Part shown: piece after piece, positions 1 through 6,978 of the stretch
Layout of the letters: each line of letters opens with the position of its first letter
How positions within the stretch are numbered: the stretch's first letter is position 1
Source: CALMRE01 sp964412895
GTDB lineage: Bacteria > UBP6 > UBA1177 > JAKLFG01
Direction of reading: 5' to 3'
Length of the DNA: 9,776 nt
Assembly: GCA_964412895.1 (NCBI GenBank)
Contig: CAYPQK010000101.1
Location: 1-9,776 of the forward strand
Position numbers and translations under genes: made by a program
The notes under the pieces: model-generated
The model's input: the letters and a program-made list of their open reading frames with translations, nothing else
Told to the model about the DNA's origin: nothing
Database searches by the model: none

Positions 1-984
1 GCCGCCGCGAACCGCCGAGAGTCCTTTAAGCAGTATCGATTCGACCAGCGTCAGGGTCGCCGGTTCGTTGCGGAAGCGGACCTCGGTCTTGGCGGGATGG
101 ACATTGACATCGATCTCGTCGAAGGGGAGGGTGAGCGACAGGAAATAGGTCGCGCGATGATCGCCGCCGGTAGCTTCGCGCAGGACGCGGAGTATGACGG
201 CGTTTACGCGCCGATCCGACACGATGCGGCCGTTGACCGCGACCGTCGAGGGGCCGGAGAAGGTGCGGTAGGGGGAGCCGAGGATGAGTTCGCCGCGCAT
301 TCCCGCCGCGTCGATGTCGACCGCCGCCACCTCGTCGCGCGGCGCCTTCCAGAGGGCGAGCGCCCGGTCGAGCGGGGTGGCAGCCGGGGCAAGATTGAAA
401 AGGGTGCGGCCGTCGTGGATGAGTTCGAACGCGACGGCGGGATGGACCATCGCGAAGCGCTGGACCAGTTCTTTGATATACGCGAATTCGCGGTCCTCCG
501 ATTTGAGGAACTTGCGACGCGCCGGGAGGTTGAAGAATATCTGGCCGACCGTCACCTCGGTCCCTTTCGGGCGGCTGACCGGGGCGTTCTCAACGATGGT
601 GCCCCCCTTGGCGCGTATCTTGAATCCTTCGCCGTGAGTGAGCGCCGATGAGAGGGTGAACTGACAGACCGATGCGATGGAGGGGAGCGCTTCGCCGCGG
701 AAACCCATCGTCGCGATGTGCGAGAGTCCCGCGGCGTCGGAGAGTTTACTCGTCGCGTGGCGTTCGAGCGCCATGAAGATATCCTCGCGGCCCATGCCGT
801 GCCCGTCGTCGGAGATGCGGATGAGTTCGCGGCCCCCCTTGGCCGCTTCGATGATGATGCGTGTCGCGCCGGCGTCGATCGAGTTCTCGACCAGTTCCTT
901 GACCACCGAGGCGGGCCGTTCGACCACCTCGCCGGCGGCGATCTGATTGATGAGCTGTTCCGGAAGCAGTTTTATCGTGCTCAT
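1..984 (-). CDS. mutL: DNA mismatch repair protein MutL, N-terminal part (cut by left edge)
   Basis: MutL is the GHKL-family ATPase that links MutS mismatch recognition to strand incision and excision in the cytoplasm. The 328 residues visible cover the ATPase and transducer regions. The frame is open at base 1, so the C-terminal dimerisation (and possibly endonuclease) domain lies outside the window. Visible motifs are NQIAAGEVVERP at 13-24, the KELVEN box at 29-34 with the presumed catalytic Glu30 and Mg-binding Asn34, DDGHGM at 59-64, the ATP-lid motif GFRGEAL at 94-100, and VHPAKTEVRF at 295-304 with the conserved ATP-contacting Lys299. The ATG at 984 begins one base after the stop of the upstream membrane-protein gene, so the two are probably co-transcribed and translationally coupled. 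No strong Shine-Dalgarno is visible before this ATG, which fits coupling. Family assignment is secure. Whether the protein has the endonuclease domain cannot be judged here. Confidence 0.97.
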   Translation of the reverse strand, partial: MSTIKLLPEQLINQIAAGEVVERPASVVKELVENSIDAGATRIIIEAAKGGRELIRISDDGHGMGREDIFMALERHATSKLSDAAGLSHIATMGFRGEALPSIASVCQFTLSSALTHGEGFKIRAKGGTIVENAPVSRPKGTEVTVGQIFFNLPARRKFLKSEDREFAYIKELVQRFAMVHPAVAFELIHDGRTLFNLAPAATPLDRALALWKAPRDEVAAVDIDAAGMRGELILGSPYRTFSGPSTVAVNGRIVSDRRVNAVILRVLREATGGDHRATYFLSLTLPFDEIDVNVHPAKTEVRFRNEPATLTLVESILLKGLSAVRGG

Positions 985-985
985 G

Positions 986-2275
986 TCAGGCAAGGTTCCC
1001 GAGGACCGATAATAATAAAATGAAGAAAAGCGCCAACCCGCCGACGAGCGCCGCCAGCATGAACTGCTGCTGTCGCCGTGAGAGGGTCACCAGTTCCCCC
1101 TCTTCACCTTCGACCACCGAGAAGCGGCGGGCGGAGAAGACGGTGAACAGTGCAAGTCCGGCAACGGCGGTGACAAGCAGCAGCCACCACACCACCCGCA
1201 GTTTTGCCTGCTTGCGTTCATCGAAGGTCTTCTCGAAATCGGTGCCGGTGTATATCGTATTGAGGCGGTGGAAGCGGATGGCGGGATAGCGGGCAAGGAG
1301 TGTCGCGGCAAGTTCGGGACGGTATTTCGAGATGTCGGCGAGTAGTGCCTGATAGTAGGGGTCGGCGATGTCGGCGACGGTCGCCGTTTCGGAGGAACGG
1401 ACCAGGAAGTTACCGTTCGGGTCGCGTGAATCGAACGATACCTGCACCCGGTCGCAGGCGGCGTAGTGGACCGGCAGTTTGCCCCCCTCGGGTTTTCCGG
1501 TCACTACGTCGGTGAACTGCCATATCCCGGCGCGCCAGCAGTCGATATGAACATTGCGCGCCTCGACCAACGTCCGCAGTATCAACCGATCTCCTTCTTC
1601 GGCCAGCGAGAACATCCGGCCGGTGTAGGGGAAAAGCACCGTCGCGGCGGTGCCGTCGGGGAAGAAGGCGTCGGTCTCATTGCGTATCGGCAGGAAGATG
1701 GTGCCGCTCCCCACGCCGCCCTCGAGCGGGATGGTGGCATCGTCTATCGTTATCGAAGCATCGTCGCAGGGGCCGGTGGCGGTAAAGCAGAAGATCGTGA
1801 CGCGGTTCTCCAGTTCGCCGAACATCCGTATCGTGTCGGGCAGGAGATAGACCCGCCGGGCGGCGGCGGCCATCCGTTTGACCGTTTCGCGGCCGTTATC
1901 CAGTTCTTTGCCGGTGAGCCAGTCATCGGGAAGTCGCTTCGCGCCCTCTTCGAACAGTTTACCGAAGTCGAGTTCGTACCGGTATTCGTTCCCGCCGACG
2001 GTGAAGGCGAGAACGCGCACCGGTTTGGACACATCAAGGAGTACCCCCTCCACGGGGCGGCCGTCGGCCGTTATCTTAGCGTCGGGGACGATATAACCGT
2101 CCTTCGACATGATGCGGATGAGCAGGCGGGGAGTGGTACGGATGTCGTCGCCGTAGAGGTAGAGGTAATAATCGAGCTTTTCGTCGTGGATATAGAGGAA
2201 TACGCTCGTGAGGGCGAATATGACGGCGAGAAAGGCGAGTATCGCGCCAACCACCTTTCCACTGTGTTCTCCCAC
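986..2275 (-). CDS. Unrecognised membrane-anchored extracytoplasmic protein, 429 aa
   Basis: I do not recognise this protein. It has a predicted N-terminal membrane segment at residues 7-28, a long soluble region at about 30-358, and two further membrane segments at about 361-381 and 405-426, separated by a short charged loop (RRFSVVEGEEGELV). The soluble part is probably outside the cytoplasm. Stretches such as 48-105 (LLIRIMSKDGYIVPDAKI followed by alternating hydrophobic residues) read like a beta-sandwich or Ig-like domain, which is inference only. Four cysteines (163, 170, 246, 274) could form disulfides. The start is GTG at 2275, with an AGGGAG Shine-Dalgarno six bases upstream and a good promoter just before it. 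Its stop is one base from the mutL start, making it the first gene of a mutL transcript. No enzymatic motif is visible. The gene itself is well supported by position, RBS and continuous frame; its function is unknown. Confidence 0.85.
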   Translation of the reverse strand: MGEHSGKVVGAILAFLAVIFALTSVFLYIHDEKLDYYLYLYGDDIRTTPRLLIRIMSKDGYIVPDAKITADGRPVEGVLLDVSKPVRVLAFTVGGNEYRYELDFGKLFEEGAKRLPDDWLTGKELDNGRETVKRMAAAARRVYLLPDTIRMFGELENRVTIFCFTATGPCDDASITIDDATIPLEGGVGSGTIFLPIRNETDAFFPDGTAATVLFPYTGRMFSLAEEGDRLILRTLVEARNVHIDCWRAGIWQFTDVVTGKPEGGKLPVHYAACDRVQVSFDSRDPNGNFLVRSSETATVADIADPYYQALLADISKYRPELAATLLARYPAIRFHRLNTIYTGTDFEKTFDERKQAKLRVVWWLLLVTAVAGLALFTVFSARRFSVVEGEEGELVTLSRRQQQFMLAALVGGLALFFILLLSVLGNLA

Positions 2276-2281
2276 GCTGCG

Positions 2282-2287
2282 CTCCCT
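2282..2287 (-). promoter_or_regulatory. Shine-Dalgarno deciding the GTG start at 2275
   Basis: On the minus strand AGGGAG lies six bases before GTG at 2275. No ATG is better placed, so this site supports a GTG start for the membrane-protein gene. Confidence 0.7.
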
Positions 2288-2301
2288 ACCGATGACGGCC
2301 G

Positions 2302-2330
2302 AGTATATCCCGGCCTACCGTACGATGCAA
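2302..2330 (-). promoter_or_regulatory. Sigma70-type promoter for the membrane protein-mutL transcript
   Basis: On the minus strand the -35 is TTGCAT (2325-2330) and the -10 is TATACT (2302-2307), separated by exactly 17 bases. Transcription would begin near 2295, giving a leader of about 20 bases before the GTG at 2275 that contains the Shine-Dalgarno. An AT-rich run (2329-2337) lies just upstream of the -35 and could act as an UP-like element. Matches are by eye against the sigma70 consensus. Confidence 0.7.
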
Positions 2331-2350
2331 TATTTTACCGCGCCGCGGCA

Positions 2351-2379
2351 TTGACCCGCCTTTCCGTTTGAGGTATAGT
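2351..2379 (+). promoter_or_regulatory. Sigma70-type promoter for the pgi operon
   Basis: The -35 is TTGACC (2351-2356) and the -10 is TATAGT (2374-2379), with a 17-base spacer. Transcription would begin near 2386, leaving a leader of about 24 bases before pgi. It is divergent from the promoter at 2302-2330, with only 20 bases between the two -35 elements. An 8-bp palindrome GCCGCGGC at 2342-2349 sits between them and could bind a shared regulator, though it may be chance in GC-rich DNA. Confidence 0.75.
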
Positions 2380-2397
2380 GTCGTGGTTTGACGGAAC

Positions 2398-2404
2398 AGG
2401 GGGG
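2398..2404 (+). promoter_or_regulatory. Shine-Dalgarno of pgi
   Basis: AGGGGGG lies five bases before the ATG at 2410 and downstream of the predicted transcription start. It fixes the pgi start at this ATG. Confidence 0.75.
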
Positions 2405-2409
2405 TCATC

Positions 2410-4065
2410 ATGTTGCCGAAAGTGGATCCGCAGGGAACGAAAGGATGGCGGGCGCTCGACGCCCATTTCGATGAGATGAGCGCGGTCGCCATGCGGGGGC
2501 TCTTCACCGCCGATCCGAACCGTTTTGAACGGTTCTCGATAGGGTTCGAGGACCTCCTCATCGATTACTCCAAGAACATCGTGACCGAACGGACTATGGA
2601 ATTGCTGTGTGCGCTTGCCGTTGATTGCGGCCTGAAAGAGGCGATCGCGGCGATGTTCGCGGGCGAACATATCAACGTGACCGAGGACCGCGCGGTGCTC
2701 CATGTCGCGTTGCGGAACCGTTCCGGTCGCCCGGTGACGGTCGACGGCACTGATGTCATGCCCGGCGTGCTTACGGTCCTCGATCAGATGCGCGATTTTT
2801 CCGAACGGCTCCTTTCGGGCGCGTGGCAGGGCTATTCTGGCCGGCGCATCACCGATATCGTCAACATCGGCATCGGCGGATCGGATCTCGGCCCGGTCAT
2901 GGTGACCGAGGCGCTGCGTCCCTACTGGAAAGCGGGGATCACCCCCCATTTCGTCTCGAACATCGACGGCACCCATATGGTCGAGACGCTGAAAAAACTC
3001 GACCCGGCAACGACGCTGTTCATCATAGCCTCGAAGACCTTCACCACGCAGGAGACCATGACCAATGCCGAAACGGCGCGCCGCTGGTTCCTTGACAAGG
3101 CGAAGGACGAAAAGGCGGTCGCGAAGCATTTCGTCGCCGTCTCGACCAACGCGAAGGAGGTCGCCAAGTTCGGCATCGACACCGCCAATATGTTCGAATT
3201 CTGGGATTGGGTCGGCGGCCGCTATTCACTCTGGTCGGCCATCGGGCTCTCCATTGCCTGCACCGTCGGCTTCGAACATTTCGTCGAGCTCCTCGAAGGG
3301 GCCCATGCGATGGATGAACATTTCCGCACCGAACCGTTCGAACGCAACGCGCCGGTCATACTCGCACTGCTCGGCGTCTGGTACGGCAACTTTTTCGGCG
3401 CCCACAGTGAGGCGATACTCCCCTACGACCAGTACTTGCACCGCTTCGCCGCCTATTTCCAGCAGGGCAATATGGAATCGAACGGCAAGTCGGTCGGCCG
3501 CGACGGCAGACCGGTGGGCCACGAGACCGGCCCGGTCATCTGGGGCGAACCGGGGACCAACGGCCAGCATGCGTTCTACCAGCTCATCCATCAGGGGACC
3601 AAACTCATCCCGTGCGACTTCATCGCCCCCGCCATCAGCCACAATCCGGTCGGCGACCATCACCGGAAACTGTTGTCGAACTTCTTCGCCCAGACCGAGG
3701 CGCTCATGACCGGCAAGACGGCCGAAGAGGTCCGCGCCGAGATGCGCAAGGCGGGGAAGAGCGAGGCCGATATAGACCGCGTCCTGCCGTACCGCGTCTT
3801 CACCGGGAACCGGCCGACCAATTCGATACTCTGCCACAAGATAACGCCGCGGACGCTCGGCAGCCTCGTGGCGATGTACGAGCACAAGATATTCACGCAG
3901 GGGATCATCTGGAATGTCTACAGCTTCGACCAGTGGGGCGTCGAACTGGGCAAACAGCTCGCGAACAAGATACTCCCCGAATTGGCGGATGATACGCCGG
4001 TCACCGGCCACGACGGCTCGACCAACGGCCTCATCAACGCCTACAAACAACTCCGGAAAGGCTGA
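2410..4065 (+). CDS. pgi: Glucose-6-phosphate isomerase
   Basis: This cytoplasmic enzyme interconverts glucose-6-phosphate and fructose-6-phosphate in glycolysis and gluconeogenesis, and feeds sugar-nucleotide synthesis. At 551 residues it matches the long form known from E. coli (549) and animals rather than the short form of about 450 residues. Visible motifs are NIGIGGSDLGP at 152-162 (phosphate binding), SKTFTTQET at 208-216, signature VGGRYSLWSAIGLS at 268-281, MESNGK at 355-360 with the presumed catalytic base Glu356, GEPGTNGQHAFYQLIHQG at 379-396 with His387, and the second signature around SFDQWGVELGK with Lys515. All active-site residues expected from the family are present. The ATG at 2410 has a strong Shine-Dalgarno and its own promoter. 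The TGA stop overlaps the nfo start by one base (TGATG), implying translational coupling and a shared transcript. Confidence 0.99.
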   Translation: MLPKVDPQGTKGWRALDAHFDEMSAVAMRGLFTADPNRFERFSIGFEDLLIDYSKNIVTERTMELLCALAVDCGLKEAIAAMFAGEHINVTEDRAVLHVALRNRSGRPVTVDGTDVMPGVLTVLDQMRDFSERLLSGAWQGYSGRRITDIVNIGIGGSDLGPVMVTEALRPYWKAGITPHFVSNIDGTHMVETLKKLDPATTLFIIASKTFTTQETMTNAETARRWFLDKAKDEKAVAKHFVAVSTNAKEVAKFGIDTANMFEFWDWVGGRYSLWSAIGLSIACTVGFEHFVELLEGAHAMDEHFRTEPFERNAPVILALLGVWYGNFFGAHSEAILPYDQYLHRFAAYFQQGNMESNGKSVGRDGRPVGHETGPVIWGEPGTNGQHAFYQLIHQGTKLIPCDFIAPAISHNPVGDHHRKLLSNFFAQTEALMTGKTAEEVRAEMRKAGKSEADIDRVLPYRVFTGNRPTNSILCHKITPRTLGSLVAMYEHKIFTQGIIWNVYSFDQWGVELGKQLANKILPELADDTPVTGHDGSTNGLINAYKQLRKG

Positions 4066-4907
4066 TGAAATTCATCGGCGCCCATGTCAGCGCGGCGGGC
4101 GGCGTCGAGATGGCGCCCCAGAACGCCCATGCCATCGGCGCGAACGCCTTCGCCCTCTTTACCCGCAACCAGAAACAGTGGAATCCCAAGCCGCTGACGG
4201 AGGGTAACATCGCCGCGTTCAAGGCGGCCTGTAAAGAACTCGGCTACGGCCCCGATCAGATACTGGCTCACGACGGCTATCTCATCAACCTCGGCCATCC
4301 CGAGGCGGAGGGCTTGGAAAAGTCGCGCGCCGCCTTTTTCGACGAGATGGAGCGGTGCGAACGGCTCGGCATCCGGCTCCTCAACTTCCATCCCGGCAGT
4401 CATCTCGGCAAGATAACGGAGGCGGCGTGCATCGGACTCATCGCCGAGTCGATAAACATCGCCCATGAAAAGACGCACGGGGTGGTCGCCGTCATCGAGA
4501 ATACCGCGGGGCAGGGGACCAACATCGGCCACCGCTTCGAACATATCGCGGCGATCATCGATCAGGTGAAAGATAAAACGCGCGTCGGCGTCTGCATCGA
4601 CACCGCCCACACCTATGCCGCCGGTTACGACCTCAAAAGCGCGGCGGGTTACGAAGCGGCGTGGCGGGAGTTCGACCGCGTTATCGGCAATAAGTATCTG
4701 CGCGGTATGCACCTCAACGATTCCAAGAAAGAACTCGCGACCCGTGTCGACCGGCACGAACAGTTGGGCGCGGGGACGCTCGGTATCGAGCCGTTCAAAC
4801 GGCTCATGGCCGACCCGCGTTTCGATGGCATACCGCTCATCATCGAGACGCCCGATGAGTCGAAATGGGCGGGCGAGATAATGCTTCTGCGGGGACTCGC
4901 CGCATGA
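4065..4907 (+). CDS. nfo: Endonuclease IV, AP endonuclease of base excision repair
   Basis: Endonuclease IV cuts DNA 5' of abasic sites and removes blocked 3' ends, using three zinc ions in a TIM barrel. The 280 residues are close to the 285 of E. coli Nfo, and all nine zinc ligands fall at the same numbers as in E. coli: His69, His109, Glu145, Asp179, His182, His216, Asp229, His231 and Glu261. The three family signatures are visible at HDGYLINLGHP (69-79), VCIDTAHTYAAGYD (176-189) and HLNDSKKELATRVDRH (216-231). Two signature positions differ from the E. coli pattern: Gly71 where Ser is usual, and Ala181 where the DTCH cysteine is usual. Neither is a metal ligand, so activity is expected. 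The ATG overlaps the pgi stop by one base, with GGAAAGG at 4055-4061 as Shine-Dalgarno. The stop overlaps the next start by four bases (ATGA). A DNA-repair gene inside a sugar-metabolism operon is unusual. Confidence 0.98.
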   Translation: MKFIGAHVSAAGGVEMAPQNAHAIGANAFALFTRNQKQWNPKPLTEGNIAAFKAACKELGYGPDQILAHDGYLINLGHPEAEGLEKSRAAFFDEMERCERLGIRLLNFHPGSHLGKITEAACIGLIAESINIAHEKTHGVVAVIENTAGQGTNIGHRFEHIAAIIDQVKDKTRVGVCIDTAHTYAAGYDLKSAAGYEAAWREFDRVIGNKYLRGMHLNDSKKELATRVDRHEQLGAGTLGIEPFKRLMADPRFDGIPLIIETPDESKWAGEIMLLRGLAA

Positions 4908-5797
4908 ATGCACCGATAGCCCTCTTTGCCTACAATCGCCCGGAACATCTGATACGGACATTGGCGGCCCTTGCGGCCGATCCCCGAGCCGCTGAGAGTC
5001 CGCTTTACCTTTTTTCGGACGGTCCGAAGGGACCGGACGATGTGGAGCGGGTCGGGGCGGTGCGCCGGATACTCCGCGCGGTCACCGGATTTAAACGCAT
5101 CGAGTTACAAGAACAAGAGCGGAATCGAGGACTCGCCGCATCCATCATCGCCGGTGTCGGCACCGTACTCGTGGCCCATGAGACGGTCATTGTTTTGGAA
5201 GATGATATTGAGGTGGCGCCCCGATTTCTTGATTATGTGAATGGTGCCTTGGCGTTCTACCACGACGATCAGCGCATCTTTTCGATATCGGGCTATACGC
5301 TGCCGATAGCACTGCCTGACCAATATCGGCACGATGTTTTCCTCCTGCCGCGTGCCTCGTCGTGGGGCTGGGCCGTCTGGCGCGACCGGTGGGGACGGGT
5401 CGATTGGGCGGTCGGCGACCGTGCGCTGCTTACGGATCCGGCGGTGCGCGACGCTTTCGACGCGGGCGGCAGCGATCTGTCCGATATGCTGGAACGGTAT
5501 CTCGACGGCAAGATAGATTCGTGGGCGATACGCTTCAACTGGGCTCATTTCCGACAGGTCGCCTACAGTGTCGTTCCGGCGATCTCGCAGACACGGAACA
5601 TCGGTTGTGATGGGAGCGGCCGTCACCTCAAACGGACGGCGCGCTATGCGGTGATCCTTGACCATGGCGCGAAGCCGGTCCGGTTCGTTCAGGGCGTGAT
5701 ACCGGACGAAGAGATACTGGCGGCGGTGCGCCGTTTTTTCAACAACAGTTTGCGGCGGCGGGCAAAGCGGTTTATCAGGAAGATCGTCGGCAATTGA
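4904..5797 (+). CDS. Glycosyltransferase, GT-A fold, GnT-I/HlpA-like
   Basis: This is a probable cytoplasmic or membrane-peripheral glycosyltransferase of 297 residues that would move a sugar from a nucleotide donor onto a glycan or protein. The N-terminus IALFAYNRPEHL (5-16) is the nucleotide-binding first strand of GT-A enzymes. VIVLEDDIEVAP (95-106) carries the acidic EDD (99-101), equivalent to the metal-binding DXD. The stretch LPRASSWGWAVWRDRW (148-163) is the conserved acceptor-side motif of bacterial proteins resembling N-acetylglucosaminyltransferase I, annotated in some genomes as HlpA-like. The C-terminus (284-294) is strongly basic, suggesting contact with membrane phospholipid. 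I chose the ATG at 4904, giving a four-base ATGA overlap with nfo and GGGGA at 4891-4895 eight bases upstream; the frame stays open further upstream into nfo, but nothing supports an earlier start. Donor and acceptor are unknown. Confidence 0.88.
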   Translation: MNAPIALFAYNRPEHLIRTLAALAADPRAAESPLYLFSDGPKGPDDVERVGAVRRILRAVTGFKRIELQEQERNRGLAASIIAGVGTVLVAHETVIVLEDDIEVAPRFLDYVNGALAFYHDDQRIFSISGYTLPIALPDQYRHDVFLLPRASSWGWAVWRDRWGRVDWAVGDRALLTDPAVRDAFDAGGSDLSDMLERYLDGKIDSWAIRFNWAHFRQVAYSVVPAISQTRNIGCDGSGRHLKRTARYAVILDHGAKPVRFVQGVIPDEEILAAVRRFFNNSLRRRAKRFIRKIVGN

Positions 5798-5802
5798 ATA
5801 CC

Positions 5803-5807
5803 GGAGG
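5803..5807 (+). promoter_or_regulatory. Shine-Dalgarno deciding the ATG start at 5812
   Basis: GGAGG lies four bases before the ATG at 5812. An in-frame TTG at 5794 would give six more residues but has no comparable site, so the ATG is preferred. Confidence 0.75.
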
Positions 5808-5811
5808 CGCC

Positions 5812-6978
5812 ATGCTCAATTTCAAATTCTCCATCCCGACCAAAGTGTTCTTCGGCAAAGGTCAGGTCAAGGTGGTCGGTGAACAGGTGCGGCGGCACGG
5901 CGGCACCCGGGCGCTCATCTGCTACGGATCGGGCCGCGTCAAACAGCAGGGGATCTACGACGCGGTGACGGGCAAACTCGCCGAGAAGGGGATATCGTTC
6001 TGCGAACTGGGCGGGATCGAGCCGAACCCACGGATCAAGAGCGTTCGTGACGGCGTCAAGATAGTTAAAAGCCATGACCTCGACTTCATCATCGCCATCG
6101 GCGGCGGCAGCGTGATCGACTGCGCGAAGGGAATCGCCGTCGGGGCGCTCTACGACGGCGACCCGTGGGACCTCTACCTGCGTAAAGGCGATGTAAAGGG
6201 TGCGCTCCCGCTCGGGGTGGTGCTGACGCTTGCGGCCACCGGCAGCGAGATGAACGGTACGAGCGTCGTATCCAACCTTGAGACCAAACAGAAACTGCCG
6301 ATACGGATGCCGTTCCTCAAGCCGCGCTTCTCGGTGCTCGACCCGGTCTACACCTACACCGTGCCGCCGCGCCACACCGCCGCCGGCACGATCGACATCA
6401 TGAGCCATGTCTACGAGCAGTATTTCTCGACGGTGTCGGGGACCTTTGTGCAGGACCGGCTGGCCGAGGCGCTCCTCAAGACCTGTGTCGCCTACGGGCC
6501 GACGGCGCTCAAAGAGCCGGAGCACTACGAGGCGCGGGCCAATCTGCTGTGGGCCGGGACGCTCGCCCTCAATGAACTGCTGACCTACGGCAAGACCGGC
6601 GACTGGGGGACCCACATGATAGAGCACGCCCTGAGCGCGCACTACGATGTGACGCACGGCGTGGGGCTTGCGATACTCTTCCCGCACTGGATGGAGTTCA
6701 CGCTCGAGAAACAGACCTGCGATAAGTTCTACGCGCTCGCCATCAACCTGTGGGGTGTTGCCCCCGGCCCCGACCGGATGGCGGTCGCCCGCGAAGGAAT
6801 AGCACGGACCCGCGCCTTCTTCTCGTCGCTCGGCATGCCGACGCAACTGCGCGAGGTCGGCGTTCCCGAAGAGGCGCTTCCGGCCATCGCGAAGACCACC
6901 GTGGAGTTCGGCGCGATCGGCATGTATAGAAAACTTAATGAGAACGATGTGCTAAATATTCTTCATCGGGCTTATTAG
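5812..6978 (+). CDS. Iron-containing alcohol dehydrogenase, BdhA/YqhD-like
   Basis: This is a group III metal-dependent alcohol dehydrogenase of 388 residues that interconverts aldehydes or ketones and alcohols with NAD(P)H in the cytoplasm. The N-terminal nucleotide-binding half has FFGKGQ (13-18) and the dinucleotide/phosphate motif GGGSVIDCAK at 97-106. The helical C-terminal half supplies the metal ligands Asp195 and His199 (TIDIMSHVYEQ), His268 (WGTHMIEH) and His282 (THGVGLAILFPHW). These sit one residue beyond the numbers known for E. coli YqhD (194, 198, 267, 281), so the relation to the butanol dehydrogenase/YqhD branch is good. The true substrate cannot be read from sequence. It follows the glycosyltransferase stop by 14 bases and probably ends the pgi operon. 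Its last 18 codons, from 6921, abruptly become AT-rich (28% GC against 70% in the preceding 40 bases), although the encoded tail (MYRKLNENDV...) still looks like the family. Its TAG stop overlaps the stop of the convergent glycosyltransferase. Confidence 0.93.
   Translation: MLNFKFSIPTKVFFGKGQVKVVGEQVRRHGGTRALICYGSGRVKQQGIYDAVTGKLAEKGISFCELGGIEPNPRIKSVRDGVKIVKSHDLDFIIAIGGGSVIDCAKGIAVGALYDGDPWDLYLRKGDVKGALPLGVVLTLAATGSEMNGTSVVSNLETKQKLPIRMPFLKPRFSVLDPVYTYTVPPRHTAAGTIDIMSHVYEQYFSTVSGTFVQDRLAEALLKTCVAYGPTALKEPEHYEARANLLWAGTLALNELLTYGKTGDWGTHMIEHALSAHYDVTHGVGLAILFPHWMEFTLEKQTCDKFYALAINLWGVAPGPDRMAVAREGIARTRAFFSSLGMPTQLREVGVPEEALPAIAKTTVEFGAIGMYRKLNENDVLNILHRAY

Noticed and set aside
97..651. Plus-strand open frame (184 codons) opposite mutL
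   Set aside because: The minus strand here reads as MutL with conserved motifs throughout; this frame is its antisense shadow.
1466..2371. Long plus-strand open frame (301 codons) opposite the membrane-protein gene
   Set aside because: It lies antisense to a gene with promoter, RBS and membrane segments, has no family-like motif, and is typical of open antisense frames in GC-rich DNA.
2335..3129. Minus-strand open frame (264 codons) opposite pgi
   Set aside because: pgi is certain on the other strand, and this frame is low in complexity and rich in Arg, Asp and Gly without motifs.
4041..4961. Minus-strand open frame (306 codons) opposite nfo
   Set aside because: nfo is certain from its metal ligands; this is an antisense shadow.
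4893..5141. A 13-base exact repeat (GGACTCGCCGCAT) at the end of nfo and again within the glycosyltransferase
   Set aside because: Both copies encode the short peptide RGLAA. In the glycosyltransferase this belongs to a normal NRGLAAS family motif, so chance plus codon bias explains it.
5689..6846. Minus-strand open frame (385 codons) opposite the alcohol dehydrogenase
   Set aside because: The alcohol dehydrogenase is certain from its metal ligands; the antisense frame has no recognisable motif and no RBS of note.
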